64,000 nucleotides of DNA from Plasmodium malariae (GCF_900090045.1 NC_041784.1:472501-536500), one strand, 5' to 3'; shown: positions 1 through 13,141, counted from the first letter of the stretch. The notes: generated by a model not told the origin, from the sequence alone. Program-made: numbers and translations.

Positions 1-2964
1 AAATATGAACATGTACGTGCCATTTATTATATAGCTATGTAAACATAAGATGTCTATTAGATTATTCCAAGTTTTGTCTATATTTAAAAAAAATTTATTT
101 TCAAATAAATGCAATATACATCCTTTATCCTGACCAAATAATATACAACTGTTGCTATGCCATTTTAAATGTGTAACTGTTTCTGTTTTTCTTTTAAAAA
201 AAAAAAGTTCGCTATTATTTCGAATATCTATTATTATGATATCCCCTTCTTTTGTACTAATACAAAGAAGATACGAATTAATGCAAGGATAAAAGGAGCA
301 TAAGGATAATATTCCATGCTGCAAATAAATATAATCCTCACAAACTGTTATGTCGTACCTTTCATTTGTCGCTTCGGTTCCTTCAGTATGACTTTTGCAA
401 TGCCAGTTTTCGCCCTTTTTACCATTGATATGTGCTGTGAGAGTTGGCTCTTTTGCTTCTTCTTTTACTTCTTCTTTGACTTCTTCTTTTTCCTTCTCTT
501 TTTTATTTTCTTTTTTTTTATTTTTCTTTTTTCCTTCATTCGGATCGCTAATATTTTGACCTTCCACTCTGTCAACATGGTTCCCTTCTTTCGGACAGGG
601 AGTACCCCTTTGGTTAACATGATCACAGCTCGAATGCATATCGTTTGTATAAACCATGCCAAAAGTTCTACAAGTAAAAATTCTTTTTTTTTTAAAAACC
701 AAATCTAAGGAACTATTACAGCCTTGAAAAGTAATGTTCATGGTTGGGGATCGTTTGAGAAAACTACTTATTTTGTTTTTATCCTTGTTCCACTCATTTA
801 AGAGTACACTTATTATTTTCAATTTAAAATCGTTCGAACAAACAGCTAGTTTTAGAAAACGTTTGTTCTCTTGTACACATATTGTATAAGAGAAATCATT
901 TAGCAGTTCTTTACTTTTATATGTGAATAGCCTTTTAAATTTGGACTTCAAAAGATTGTGTTCGATATATTTTGTAAAATCTATATATTTGTGTTCATTT
1001 TTTAATGAATAATACAATTTTTGAAAAAAATTATACTTAGAGATACCCAAAATAGATATCCTATTGCCTAATAAACATATTAACAGGTAAATATATTCTT
1101 TCCCTTTACGTTCTGATATACTATTCAATTTAATCCATTCCAGTTTTTTGCACATTTGATTAAGCTCGATGATATCAAAAAATATAGGCTTACCCAAATA
1201 TTGAGATATGAAATAGATAAATACAAAATTTCTATTTTTTTTAAGTGAACTAAAAAACATAGAATTATCTAAATAACTACACACACTTATGCTTAATAAA
1301 CTACCATTAAATACTTTTCTACATTTAAATAAGAAATCATTTATTAGCTCGTTCGATATGTACTTATATATGTCATCTTTTTTTATACCTTCCTCTGATG
1401 TTGTTACATTGTAGTTGTAATCCTTTTCTTCTTCATCAGTACTCTTAACATCATTTTGTTTTTCACAGCCACTTAACATCCCATCTGGGAATTCATTTAA
1501 CAGATGTGCGAGGAAATTTACAATATTAATACTATCGCTAAAGTCTAGATAAATTACTGGAGCGCAAAGACTCAGAAATATATTTTCTACTGTTAAGTCT
1601 TTATCTATATGTACATTTAATTGATGCATAATATTGTTAATTGTTAGGAGTCCACTTTTATGCATTCCTCTTCCCTTTATTCTTTTTTCCCCTTCACCAT
1701 ATGAATTGTTATCACTATACAAATAATTACATAATAATAAAAAATAAAAAAATTGTATAATCTCAGATATTAACACATAATTCTTATCATTTAAATAGAA
1801 ATAGTTCATCATGTTTATATTTCTTTTATTAGTAAAATGTCTTTTCAATTTAATTACAATTTCTGTAGTTACATCCATATAATTACTGGTACTATTCTCT
1901 TTCATATGGCATTCATTTTTTAATAATAGCTTTTTATGCCTCACCACATCTGATGGTTTGTTATCAAAAACGACTTCACTTCCAAATGGACACAAGGTTA
2001 ACTCTTTGTTGTTATATTCTATATTAATATTTTCAAAAAAGAAAATATTTTTCAAATTTTTACTGTCGTAATTTATTATACACTCAAAATGAATGCCTTC
2101 CTTTACGTTAACTGCGCTTTGCACTTCGTCATTTTGTTCCGCACTCACGGCACGTTTGATTACTCTACCGTTTCTGCTGTTCCCTCTGCATATATCACCT
2201 TTACCATCTCTATCATCTCTGCTATATATGCCATTAGTGCAAATTTTATTTTCTTCCATTGGTTCTACACAGTTTATTCCCTTCTCAATTTCGCTAATTA
2301 TGAATAAAGCGAACGTAACACCATCTTTGCATTTATCGCCATTTTCGTTACATTCATTACTTTCCTCTTTACCATTTTCGTTATTCAAATAACTGAAAAG
2401 GTCTAAATCATAATAATATTCTATCTGTTCCTTCAAAAAGGTCTTTATTCTATCGTTAATAGAATTTTTATATTTTTTTCTTTTTCTTTTATCAAAAGTT
2501 GGAACTATTACCTTATCGTTGTCATTCACCTTACAGCTCTTCATTTTCTTCTTCTTTTTCTTTTTCACACCATAATTTGTAAGCGTGTAACTAGAGTTAT
2601 CACACCAATCATCATTGTTGGAGGACAACTCGTATTCATTGTTCTCACTGAAGCAGCCTATGTAGTGATCGCTACCTCCATCCACGTATATATCACTACT
2701 ACCATCTATGTAATTGTGGCTTCCCCCCCCATGGTCATATTCCTCATTCTGACTCAACTGAGAGAGGTACTTTTTTCCTTTCCATTCACTGGCAAGAGTA
2801 ATCCCACTGCTTTCGCTAATTCCAATTTTCCTTAAATGATCTGTAGCTATATTTCCATTTATTGTAGCTGCTTTTTCTTTGCTTACATATTTTTTATATG
2901 AAAAGTTATCTCCATATTTTCTATACGTTTTGAAATTTGCTGATTTTCTTTTTCGTAATTCCAT
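1..2964 (-). CDS. WD-repeat-like protein, 5' part (C-terminus beyond window)
   Basis: The frame is open without a stop from the ATG at 2964 to base 1, giving 988 visible N-terminal residues. The start is the first ATG after an in-frame TGA at 2971-2973. The N-terminus is basic (MELRKRKS) and is followed by an Asp/Ser/Asn-rich region and a run of six lysines near residue 135. Residues about 350-760 look globular. A Lys/Glu-rich linker lies near residues 805-850. The last 110 visible residues read like beta-propeller blades (ILSLCSFYP, CISTKEGDIIIIDIR, VTHLKWHSNSCILFGQDKG). I infer a WD40-type propeller that continues beyond the window. The product is not recognised; scaffold or transcription-factor subunits with C-terminal propellers are possibilities. 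The gene is certain, the family call moderate. Confidence 0.8.
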   Translation of the reverse strand, partial: MELRKRKSANFKTYRKYGDNFSYKKYVSKEKAATINGNIATDHLRKIGISESSGITLASEWKGKKYLSQLSQNEEYDHGGGSHNYIDGSSDIYVDGGSDHYIGCFSENNEYELSSNNDDWCDNSSYTLTNYGVKKKKKKKMKSCKVNDNDKVIVPTFDKRKRKKYKNSINDRIKTFLKEQIEYYYDLDLFSYLNNENGKEESNECNENGDKCKDGVTFALFIISEIEKGINCVEPMEENKICTNGIYSRDDRDGKGDICRGNSRNGRVIKRAVSAEQNDEVQSAVNVKEGIHFECIINYDSKNLKNIFFFENINIEYNNKELTLCPFGSEVVFDNKPSDVVRHKKLLLKNECHMKENSTSNYMDVTTEIVIKLKRHFTNKRNINMMNYFYLNDKNYVLISEIIQFFYFLLLCNYLYSDNNSYGEGEKRIKGRGMHKSGLLTINNIMHQLNVHIDKDLTVENIFLSLCAPVIYLDFSDSINIVNFLAHLLNEFPDGMLSGCEKQNDVKSTDEEEKDYNYNVTTSEEGIKKDDIYKYISNELINDFLFKCRKVFNGSLLSISVCSYLDNSMFFSSLKKNRNFVFIYFISQYLGKPIFFDIIELNQMCKKLEWIKLNSISERKGKEYIYLLICLLGNRISILGISKYNFFQKLYYSLKNEHKYIDFTKYIEHNLLKSKFKRLFTYKSKELLNDFSYTICVQENKRFLKLAVCSNDFKLKIISVLLNEWNKDKNKISSFLKRSPTMNITFQGCNSSLDLVFKKKRIFTCRTFGMVYTNDMHSSCDHVNQRGTPCPKEGNHVDRVEGQNISDPNEGKKKNKKKENKKEKEKEEVKEEVKEEAKEPTLTAHINGKKGENWHCKSHTEGTEATNERYDITVCEDYIYLQHGILSLCSFYPCINSYLLCISTKEGDIIIIDIRNNSELFFFKRKTETVTHLKWHSNSCILFGQDKGCILHLFENKFFLNIDKTWNNLIDILCLHSYIINGTYMFIF

Positions 2965-4199
2965 ATTTGTTCATAATTAAATATTCATGTTCAGCTCTTT
3001 TATATATTAACCCTCAATTGTTCTCATCTCATTAGTTCGCACAAAAAAAAAAAAAAAAATATATTCATCTTTATATAACTTATAAAAAACAAGGACAACG
3101 AAAAAAAAAATAAATACCACTAATGTTTAGTAGCTTATGTACTTTGAGGAAGCACAAAATTTAATGAATACTTTTACAATAATTACTAATAAGAGTTATA
3201 AATAATGATACGAATGCCCCTAGCCCAGTTACTATTTCCAGAAATTTGTTAATATAAAAAAAAAAAAAAAAAGGGTTAACATATGTATTAACAGTTAATA
3301 CAACAACATTTCGAATAAGTAGGGAAGCAATTGAAAAGTCATGATACGTTTCGTAATTTTAGCAATTTTGAAATTGTAATCATTTATGCAAATTTGGTAA
3401 ATTTCAAATTTTCCTTTTTTAAAATTTTCAAAAAAAAAAAAAAAAATTCGACTATTTAATTTTTACGTTTAATTATTTTTTTTATTTTTTCGAGCAATTC
3501 CAAGCAGAGCCTTTCGGATGAAAAGTTCACTTGGCAAATTGCCTCATTTCAGAAAACGTCCAAAAATGTCGCAAAATATGTCATAAATAAATATAAACGA
3601 ATAAATATATGAACATATACATATATACCTACATGCGTACATGTATACATATATATATATATATATATATGTAATACCCTAATGGAAAATTTTTACAAAA
3701 TTGGCTGAAAATATATCAGTTATGCCGCTGTCTGTCATTCCGGAATGTAGAGAAATGAACGTGTGCCAAATTTGCCGTTACAAAATTTTAGTCTAAACAG
3801 GAAAAAAAAAGAATCAATAAAAAAAAAAAAAAATGTCATTTATATTTTTTCGCTAAAGTATTATCCCTTAATTATTTTGAAAATTGAAGAAGAGAAGAAG
3901 CGTATATCAACCTAGTTGGTATGTTCATATATGTACTTATGTTAATACATACATGCATACATACATACGTACGTACAAGTGATCTTATATATTTTTGCGC
4001 AAAAACGTACGCGAGTACTATTAAATACACTGTGCTCGTGTTATCAACGAGTGAACAGAACGGATATAAGCTACAAATACACGTTGTACATTTTTCTCAG
4101 CAGAAAATATCTTATTTTAACATAAAAAAAAAGACATATATAATAGATATATAAGAATTTTAACAATAATTTTCAGCCATATGTGTAAAAGCCCAACTT

Positions 4200-4413
4200 T
4201 TATTTTTTTTATTTTATTTATTTTATTTATTTTATTTTATTTATTTTATTTTTTTTATTTTATTTTTTTTATTTTATTTTTTTTATTTTATTTCATTTAT
4301 TTCATTTATTTTATTTATTTTATTTTATTTATTTTATTTTATTTATTTTATTTTTTTTATTTTATTTTATTTATTTTATTTTTTTTATTTTATTTATTTT
4401 ATTTTATTTTTTT
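4200..4413. repeat. Imperfect TTTTATTTA-type tract
   Basis: About 210 bases consist almost only of T with an A every 4-9 positions, in irregular TTTTA/TTTATTT units. It is a simple-sequence tract in the intergenic region between the WD-like and importin genes. The Phe/Leu/Ile-rich open frame across it is a by-product. Confidence 0.85.
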
Positions 4414-5328
4414 TAAATATGATTATCAATCGCTTTTCATTTTTGTCATACACCTTTCATATCATAATTTTTGTTAATCTTATGATATTACCTCTACATA
4501 ACTATTTCATTTTTTGATGTTGCTTGGTATTCTTTATTTGTGTCTTTTTTTGGTTTATGTTTGTATAAAATTATCGTGCGCATATACATGTACATATATA
4601 TATTCATTCCAACGGGTATGATTTAATTTTTTTTTTTTTTTATCCTTGTTAATATTCATTTTCGTACAAATTGGACCTTCCAATGACTATCAATTACGAC
4701 AGTTTTAGCACAAAATAAGGTTTACACACGTAATGACGTATGTGCAAATAGACGTTCGAATATGAACTCCTATTTTGCTTTATATGTATTATATACATTT
4801 GGCTCATGTAAATACAATGCCTAAAAAGTAATGCTTTACACTATATACAGCACCCTAATGATACTATTTGCACTACAAAAACAAAAAAATTAAATCCTTT
4901 ATTGATGGCATATTCGAGTGGGAAAAAACAAAATATGATAAAAATAAGCTCATTCAAGACTTTTTATCTTTACTAATCAAAATTTTTATTTTGTTCGTAA
5001 AATTCTTACATGCGCAATTGCTGCTCATGTATTTTATATTTTACCGCGATTTTCTTCTTTTCTTTATTTCTTCATTCTAAAATTAAAATGTACCATATGG
5101 GAAATTAAAAAATTTACATTAATTAAAAATAAAGTTTTATAAAATTATTTATAATTATAATTTGTTAAGTTATATATGTATGTACGTATATATTACGGGC
5201 GTATATATCACGTACGCATGGGTACATTTTAAATTTCACAAAACTGAAATATGCAATAAAAAATGGGTTGATGCTAATTCTTAAATAATAGATATTTCCA
5301 GTATGTACATGATCACCTATAGTCTATA

Positions 5329-5343
5329 TACATATATATATAC

Positions 5344-5420
<77 letters not shown>
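5329..5420. repeat. (TA)n microsatellite
   Basis: A nearly pure TA dinucleotide run, with a few TACATA interruptions at its left end. Repeats of this kind are highly length-variable in malaria parasites. Confidence 0.95.
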
Positions 5421-5425
<5 letters not shown>

Positions 5426-6206
5426 GCGTATGTCGATGTACACAGGCATGATTACATATATACATAATGTTTAAGCTGGCATTTTCTTTTAAAATTATAA
5501 CTGTGTATGGAGGGGTATATATATGAAAAAGGAGGGAAAATAAATAAATGTATAAATAAATGCATGAATGATTGAATAATCCAGTGAATGTAAAACCAGC
5601 GCGATTAAATCGCAATTAATTCTGCATAATAAAATAAAAAGTAAAAATACAATACGTGCAATGCGTACACGTACATTCGTATATGCAGTCTTGTACACTA
5701 AAGGAAGGGGTAAAAAAAAAAAAAAAAAAAAAAAAAAGAATATAATTATAAATATGAATGTAAATATAAATATGGCTATAAATATCTCTCTTTTCACATC
5801 TTCATTCCTTATATATTCACATAATTATGCATTTCTGTATTAATATTCATTATATACAATGACGTAGGCATGCGTATAAATTGGTACGTGAGGAGAGTAG
5901 TACACTTGCGTGTGCTACTATTTGTGTACAATAAATTTTTTTGAATTTTTATAGTTTTACCATTATTTTTATTTTAATTTTTTTTTATTTTTTTTTATTT
6001 TTAATTTATTATTTTACTATTTTTTTTTTTTTTTATACTTTTTTTTCAATTTTATTCAATTTTTTTCATATTTTTTTGCTTTTTTTTTCGACGTTTTGAA
6101 CCCCCTGAGCAACCCCTTTGGCTGCCGGGGTACACGTGCATACATATTGTATATAATACATATATATATCATACCCACCTTTATTTTTTTTCTTTTTTTT
6201 CTGTTG

Positions 6207-9200
6207 TCACTTTCTAGAGCTATTTACCATATGGTTGAGCTTCTTCGCCTGTTTGTTTGTCAAAGTGGACGAAGCCAAATTACTCAAATAGGATTGGTCT
6301 AGCGAATTTATTAAGGAGGCAATTTTCTTGTTACATTCACTATCTGAAAAATCGGTTTCATATATTGTTAAAAAGATTTCGATAATTTTGGCTGTGTTTG
6401 AATTATCTTTTCCAAATAAAAGAGGATGATTTTGTGAAACTAAATCAATTAAATTTTTGTGAACCCTCCTACCCTCTGCATCATCTTCTTTAATTGGTAA
6501 ATTGTTTAACCAAACTTTAATTAACTCTTCTGCATTGTTAAACTTAGATGTATGCATTAAGACAACATCCCCCAAGGCAGCTACAGCATTATCGATTGCT
6601 GAAATAAATTCCTTTGGTTTCTTACTTGATGTATTTTGATGAATTAACTTTAAAAGATACTCAACAGCAATATTTGCATATTTGTTGAAGGATTCAATTT
6701 TTGCTGCTTGTATAACTCCGTAGCATGCAGCTTGTTTTACTTTATCATCCGTATGATTAATGTTAAGAAGCAATGGGTTCATAAAATACTCCCATAAACA
6801 TACACTATTTTCTTGTAAAAATTCTAATAAATCATCACATACATACAGTGCTAAAGCTACATCTTCGGCATTAGGTGAACTCAAATAATTATTAATAAAA
6901 GCAATACATATTTCACAACATGTATTTAAGAATTGAGTAGAATGATATTTAATTAGTACACCTAATATATCTAATAGATTTGTCCTATAATTTTGTTCTA
7001 ATTCTTCTTCTCTATCAATTATTAATAATTCATCTTCATCTACATCTTCATTATTTTTTTTTTGATTATATACAATTCTTCTATCTGTTGAACATTCTAA
7101 TAATTTAAATATTTGATTAAAAAACAGCTTTAATGTACCATCTGGTAACACATTTGCACCTGCCTTTTGCAAACACATGTATAACCCATTCGATTCAATA
7201 ATCATAACGTCCAGTATATACTCATAGTTATCATCTAACTTAGTCTCTGATAAACTTTTTAACACCTTCTCAGCTGCTGCCGTTAGAATTGCATGCAACA
7301 TAGTTTTGTTGTTATCAGTTTTTTCTGATAAAATTCGTGCTGCTTCTATTAGTTCACTAATAGCCGTTAAAGCCTTTTGCTTTATTTCATCCGACAATTC
7401 ATAATTCAACATAGGTAATACTGCTGTTGCTGTAGCTTGTATGTAGTCTTTATAATTTTCCTTTAACACTTCTATGATGATTATTAATAAGTCAAGTGCT
7501 TTTTCTTGATCTTCAAGTAATGATGTTTTCAAACCTACATATTGTCCATTTGACATCATAGTAATAGTTAAATCTTCTTCATCATCTGTTAATGGTTTTG
7601 GTAAAACAGATAAAAGAGATAGTATAGTAGGCACAATACTACTCAAATAGGGGTAAAAATCATTTCCTAATGCTCTGCATATACGACCAATAGCTTCTTG
7701 AATATATTCTTTAACAGTATCATCTGGATCCATTTTCGTACTACTAATTTGTAATAATGCATTCATACATTCTTTTGCATCATCTATGAATATTTCTTTA
7801 CCTACTGATAAACCAATAATAGATATACATTCGATAGCTTTTCCCCTACATGTTCTTTCTTCTTCGGACACAGCTTTTTGTATAATATCTTTCATCATTG
7901 GAACAACTGTGGAGTAGTATTTTAAAAAATCTTCTTCAATAACACCAGCAATGACAGCAATAGCTGTAACAGCTTGTTCACGTACTAACAAATAATTCGA
8001 AGAGTTTAATTTTTGTAGCAATATATCTATAATCATATCAGCAAAAGGTAGTAAAGAAACTTTATCTAATTCTTCTGCATAATTAACAAAAGCTGCAGTA
8101 GCATGAGACTGAACTCTCAAATGTACATCATTCATTGTAGTTATTAATGCAGTTATTATTCTTCTTGGATATTCCTTTTGTACATATGGTTGATGATCTA
8201 ACGATATTTGTCCTATCGCTTGACAAGCAGCATATCTAACTCTCACATCTTGATCTAATAAAACTTGTAATAGCATCTTTATCACATGCTCTAATTGCTC
8301 TTCTATTTCATCTTCTGGTAAATACTCAATAGTTTGTGCTATGGCCATAATAGCTACATATTTATGTTCCCATGTATTTTTCATCAAAAACTCTGATACC
8401 TTATTATATAAGATATGAATAAATTCAGCTTCTTCAATTTCACTAAATGCTTTTCCTACTCGGTCTAATGATTCTTCACCAATATCATATAATTCTTGGT
8501 TGTCATCCTTTCCTTCTTTAATAGAATTCATCCATTCGTTAAAACAATCATTATTTATATCTAACATAAATAACATAGATAAATGTATAATTTTTTCTAC
8601 AAAATGTGGAACAGATAAAGCCATTTTTGGTCTTCTCTCTGGAATAGTAATAAGTGCTTCAATACTCAACGATTTTAAGCTATTATCAAAATCATAATTT
8701 AATTCATTCTCCTCCTTCATACATATACTAAATAATATATTACATAAACTTGATATATGTTTAGAAAAAAATTTTGCATTGTAATCTATCATTTTCCCAA
8801 TAGACTGAAGGACCTTTTCACATTCTTCTAAAACTGATATATCTGAACAGCTATTCTTAACCATCAAATTTAAAGATTGTAATATTAATGGTATACATCC
8901 TTGTACACTTTTTATTAATGATAAACTACTATTATCTTCTACAATACATGATATTAAATTTATACATTCCCCTCTAACTTGTACACTTGATGAATTTAAT
9001 CCCTTCATACAAACTGCTGAAATAATGTCTTGTTTCCCTTCTAATTCATCTGGTATACAACTTAAAATACCTCCTAATATTTTATATCCACTAATTAATA
9101 CATCATTATTATTAGAATTACAAAACTCAAATGTAACTGATAATAATTCTGGCCATTGATTATTTATAAGTAGCTTAGACGACAAATCAATTATATTATT

Positions 9201-9581
9201 ACATAAATTATTTCTTACTATTTTATCTGTTTCTGTACTTAAATTACTAATAAGCTCAGACTTTACAATATTTTTTAAATTTTCTGGTAATATATCCCAA
9301 TAATTTTCTTCATCTGCATTTAATACAGAATTATCGTTTTTTTCCTTTTCACCTGAATCCACATTAGCGGACTTAATATACGCTCGGAATATATTCCTTA
9401 TCAATATAGCACATTGTAACCTTACTTGACTATCCTTATGACTCTTTAACAACTTAAGTATTGACAACACTGTATTATTTAAATCATTCTTTTTATAAAA
9501 ATTTAATGTATTCTCACATTCATTTCTTATATGACTATCTGAGCTGCTTAACCCCTCAATTATTTCCACAATTTTTTCCAT
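6207..9581 (-). CDS. Karyopherin beta / importin-beta family (importin-5-like)
   Basis: A single exon encodes 1124 residues, the usual size of importin-5/Kap121-type nuclear import receptors. The protein is a solenoid of HEAT repeats. It opens with VEIIEGLSSSDSHIRNECE and RLQCAILIRNIF. The central repeats have the typical form (YVAIMAIAQTIEYLPEDEIE, VRYAACQAIGQISLDHQPYV, LVREQAVTAIAVIAGVIEE). An acidic loop after residue 660 (LTDDEEDLTITMMSNGQYVG) resembles the family's importin-5 branch. Such receptors bind cargo and RanGTP and carry proteins through nuclear pores. The ATG at 9581 starts directly with repeat one, so no N-terminal extension is missing. From memory, karyopherin beta has the same place in P. 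falciparum. The ends are secure; cargo is unknown. Confidence 0.95.
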   Translation of the reverse strand: MEKIVEIIEGLSSSDSHIRNECENTLNFYKKNDLNNTVLSILKLLKSHKDSQVRLQCAILIRNIFRAYIKSANVDSGEKEKNDNSVLNADEENYWDILPENLKNIVKSELISNLSTETDKIVRNNLCNNIIDLSSKLLINNQWPELLSVTFEFCNSNNNDVLISGYKILGGILSCIPDELEGKQDIISAVCMKGLNSSSVQVRGECINLISCIVEDNSSLSLIKSVQGCIPLILQSLNLMVKNSCSDISVLEECEKVLQSIGKMIDYNAKFFSKHISSLCNILFSICMKEENELNYDFDNSLKSLSIEALITIPERRPKMALSVPHFVEKIIHLSMLFMLDINNDCFNEWMNSIKEGKDDNQELYDIGEESLDRVGKAFSEIEEAEFIHILYNKVSEFLMKNTWEHKYVAIMAIAQTIEYLPEDEIEEQLEHVIKMLLQVLLDQDVRVRYAACQAIGQISLDHQPYVQKEYPRRIITALITTMNDVHLRVQSHATAAFVNYAEELDKVSLLPFADMIIDILLQKLNSSNYLLVREQAVTAIAVIAGVIEEDFLKYYSTVVPMMKDIIQKAVSEEERTCRGKAIECISIIGLSVGKEIFIDDAKECMNALLQISSTKMDPDDTVKEYIQEAIGRICRALGNDFYPYLSSIVPTILSLLSVLPKPLTDDEEDLTITMMSNGQYVGLKTSLLEDQEKALDLLIIIIEVLKENYKDYIQATATAVLPMLNYELSDEIKQKALTAISELIEAARILSEKTDNNKTMLHAILTAAAEKVLKSLSETKLDDNYEYILDVMIIESNGLYMCLQKAGANVLPDGTLKLFFNQIFKLLECSTDRRIVYNQKKNNEDVDEDELLIIDREEELEQNYRTNLLDILGVLIKYHSTQFLNTCCEICIAFINNYLSSPNAEDVALALYVCDDLLEFLQENSVCLWEYFMNPLLLNINHTDDKVKQAACYGVIQAAKIESFNKYANIAVEYLLKLIHQNTSSKKPKEFISAIDNAVAALGDVVLMHTSKFNNAEELIKVWLNNLPIKEDDAEGRRVHKNLIDLVSQNHPLLFGKDNSNTAKIIEIFLTIYETDFSDSECNKKIASLINSLDQSYLSNLASSTLTNKQAKKLNHMVNSSRK

Positions 9582-10416
9582 TCCTCCTTACCTCTTTTCA
9601 CCGTGCTATATAAGTATGTGTATATAAGTGTATATCTCTATATTACCTATATGTATATGCCCAAATGTATATATTTACATATACATATGTATACACATAC
9701 ATACATGCGCATAAACCGCGTCCTTCGAAAACATGCACCGATCGATGCTACGTACCTATACTACAGTTACAAGAAAATGTAAATAAACGGCTTATACACA
9801 TACGCATGCGTGCGTGCAGGTATATACACACATATATACATACATATATTTATATAACTGCGTAAGCGCTCATACACATAACGTATAACACATAACTACA
9901 GTCGTGGCGATGATAGTAATAATGCTGTGCTCAGATATTGCAAAACTATTCAAAATGTATACATATAACAACCTCTTCTTCCCTTTGCATACATAAATAA
10001 GCTCATTTACAATTTTATGCTGTTCCTACGTGTGCACATGAAGTGGCTATATTTAAACCAATGCGTATATGTATATAGGTACATAAAAATATATGTATAT
10101 ATATGTATATTTATATGTATGCACAGGTATATCCCTATGGAATTATATTTTCAACTCTTTAATAACTTGAATGAATTCCTTTTTAATTATGAACACATGT
10201 ATATTTATATTTATGTACATAATTATGCATAAACATGTAAGCAGAGGCATATATATATATATATATATACTTTTGGATGGTATTCCAACTTTTTAAAAAT
10301 AAATACTCCTTTATTTTTTTAATTTTTTTAATTTTTTTTATTTTTATTTATTTTTATTTTATTTATTTTATTTTTTTAATAACTTTATAAATAATAAATA
10401 ATAAATAAATGAATAA

Positions 10417-10429
<13 letters not shown>

Positions 10430-10479
<50 letters not shown>
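10430..10479. repeat. (AT)n microsatellite
   Basis: About 25 uninterrupted AT units in the divergent region upstream of the importin gene. Confidence 0.95.
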
Positions 10480-10482
<3 letters not shown>

Positions 10483-10856
10483 TAACACTGCCGTTATTTT
10501 GAAAAAAATTGCAAGGGTAAATATATATTTACATATACAATATTATACATTTGAATAAATGGTAAAAAAAAAATTGTAAAAAATTTTTATATTTCTATCG
10601 CATGTAAATATAATATTAAAAAACGTATGGATTACAATGTAATAAAAGAGGATAGTATGTTATATATATTTTATATATATATATATATATATATGCATAT
10701 ATATATAATATAATACAAGGATATGAAAATGAAAAAAAATAAAAAATTATAAAAAATTATGTAAAAGTAGTTATATCTACATTACAGAAATGTATACGTA
10801 TAAATAATATATATAAGCACATTTATGTAAAATATATATATATACTTTTTATATAC

Positions 10857-10888
<32 letters not shown>

Positions 10889-11739
10889 TTAAGATAAAAA
10901 AAAAAAAAAAATATATTTTAAAGGTTTCAATCTTCAATAAATAACGGTGTCAAAAATAAAAAATTATGCTAATAAGCTTAACAAAAATAGAAATTATTAA
11001 TAAAACGTTTACTATTACGCTTACTTGTTTAAATGGCACATACGTACATAGTATGTACATAAAATATGTATACAATATGTATGCAATATATATACATATA
11101 TATATAATATATATATATATGTTATAAGCTTTATATTTTTGTATATGGATATATATAAAAACATATTTATATGCATATATATATACATATACGAATGTAC
11201 GTGTATTTTTAAGTACATATAAGCACATATACATGTTTATACATATATGCATTAATTATATTTAAATATTTCACAAAAACTTCTATATAAATGACATATT
11301 TACTACATTTTGGATGTTTACTTTTTTTTTTTTTTTCAACGGTATATACCAAAAAGAAAAGAGCACTCTAACAAAATTATATATTTTATATGTATAATTA
11401 AACTGAAAGCATTCATTAAAAAAAAAAAAAAAAAAGGCATGTGCTCTTTTTATTTTTTTATTTTTATTAATATATATTTTTTTTTTTCCTTCATATGTAT
11501 ATATTGTATCCCCTTATCTTTGTGAGTGAAGTGTATGTTGCAAATATTACCATAATATTATATATAAATATATTATTTATACTTTTTATATTTGTACCCT
11601 ATAATTGTATATTTTGCTTTAATTATATATTGAAAATTAATTTTTTTATTTTATGCATTATTATGTTACTACACAAGGGAAGTTACTATAGGCATGAAAA
11701 ATTTACATTTACAATTTGATTTGTATGTGCGTACGTATG

Positions 11740-11742
<3 letters not shown>

Positions 11743-11824
<82 letters not shown>

Positions 11825-11860
11825 GTATATGTATATGTATATGTATATTTGTATAACGGT
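11743..11860. repeat. (TA)n microsatellite grading into (TATATG)n
   Basis: A pure TA run to about 11800 is followed by TATATG-type hexamers. The Tyr/Ile-repeat open frame across it is an artefact of the repeat. Confidence 0.9.
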
Positions 11861-13141
11861 TAACTGTATTTATACAAGCTACTCATAAGTTACATATAAA
11901 TGCATGTATTTTAAAAAGGATAAAGTATCACCGCCCACGAATATTATTGTATTTATATATATAATATATATACATATATACATATTATGAATGTATAAAA
12001 ATACAACATATAATTAAATATAAATTTATGCTCTCCTTTTATTCGTGAATGGTACATATGTAAGAATTATTTAATTATAAAACAAAATATAATTTTAACT
12101 TATAGTCTCCCCTTAATTTTTTTTTTTCCTTTTTTTTATTTTATCTAAATTTTTATTTATCATGAATTTTCTTAAAATACAAGAAATTATGTCATAGCTA
12201 ATTCATTTGTTAAACCTATAAGTAATGTGTTACATGTATGTTAAATTATATATATACGTTACGTACATAAGTATGTATTTATATATCTATATCTATACAT
12301 ATATATATATGCATATGTATAAAAATATTACGTTTATTTAAGTATTATTTCTTTAAATGTAAAAATTTTTTGAAATGAAAAAATTGCTGTTATTTATTAT
12401 ACACTTGTTAATATATAATACATGAATGAGAAAAGCATATAAAATTTTTTTTTTGTTGTAACCCCCTTTTTGTAAAAAATATTATAGTATTTTTTTTTTC
12501 CTTATGATTTATGTGTTTTATTTTTTTGCAATTTTATTATTTTTTATATACAACACAATTTTAGTTTTTTAATTTTTATATGCAATAAAAATTTAGTTCT
12601 GTATCTTTTTATATACAATACAATTTTAATTTTCTATTTGTTTTAATTTTTTTTTTTTTTTTTATGTGCGTATGTAATTGTAATCTTTATACTTGTACGG
12701 TATTGTAGATTTATTATTACACCCTTACTATATTTTGTTTACGCTTTTGGATTGTTACTATTATATATAAATGAACTTTTAATATATAGGCATATATATA
12801 TGTATATACAAAAATATGCTTTTTGTACTTATACATAACATCTCTACATGTATATGTAAATATATATTATATATGCATCATATATATAATTATATGTATA
12901 CGTATACATTTTAATAATATATATACTTAAATGTATACATATATATATATATATATATGTACATATTTCTGTATTTACATATAACGCTTGTATTTATGTA
13001 TAATGCAGTACATTTTCATATTCGTACATTCAGGTGATGTATCTTCTCCTTTTCGAAATAAATTGATTTTTTTTTTTTTTAATTTTTTGTAATATATATT
13101 ATTTTTAGTAAAAATTATAATAGGGATAGATAAATATATAT

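Larger units (their letters stand above)
2965..6206. other. Intergenic region, low-complexity AT-rich
   Basis: This region lies upstream of the WD-like gene and downstream of the importin gene, both on the minus strand. It holds poly(A) and poly(T) runs, an imperfect TTTTATTTA tract (4200-4413), a long (TA)n tract (5329-5420) and a GC-rich spot at 6100-6131 next to the importin stop. A 12-bp perfect palindrome sits at 3736-3747. An open frame at 4868-5080 starts with TTG and has no convincing splice signal. I see no supportable gene. Confidence 0.6.

Noticed and set aside
4868..5080. Open frame on the plus strand with protein-like texture (FIDGIFEWEKTKYDKNK)
   Set aside because: It starts from TTG directly after stops, has no acceptor AG before the good stretch and no partner exon; the flanks are simple AT sequence.
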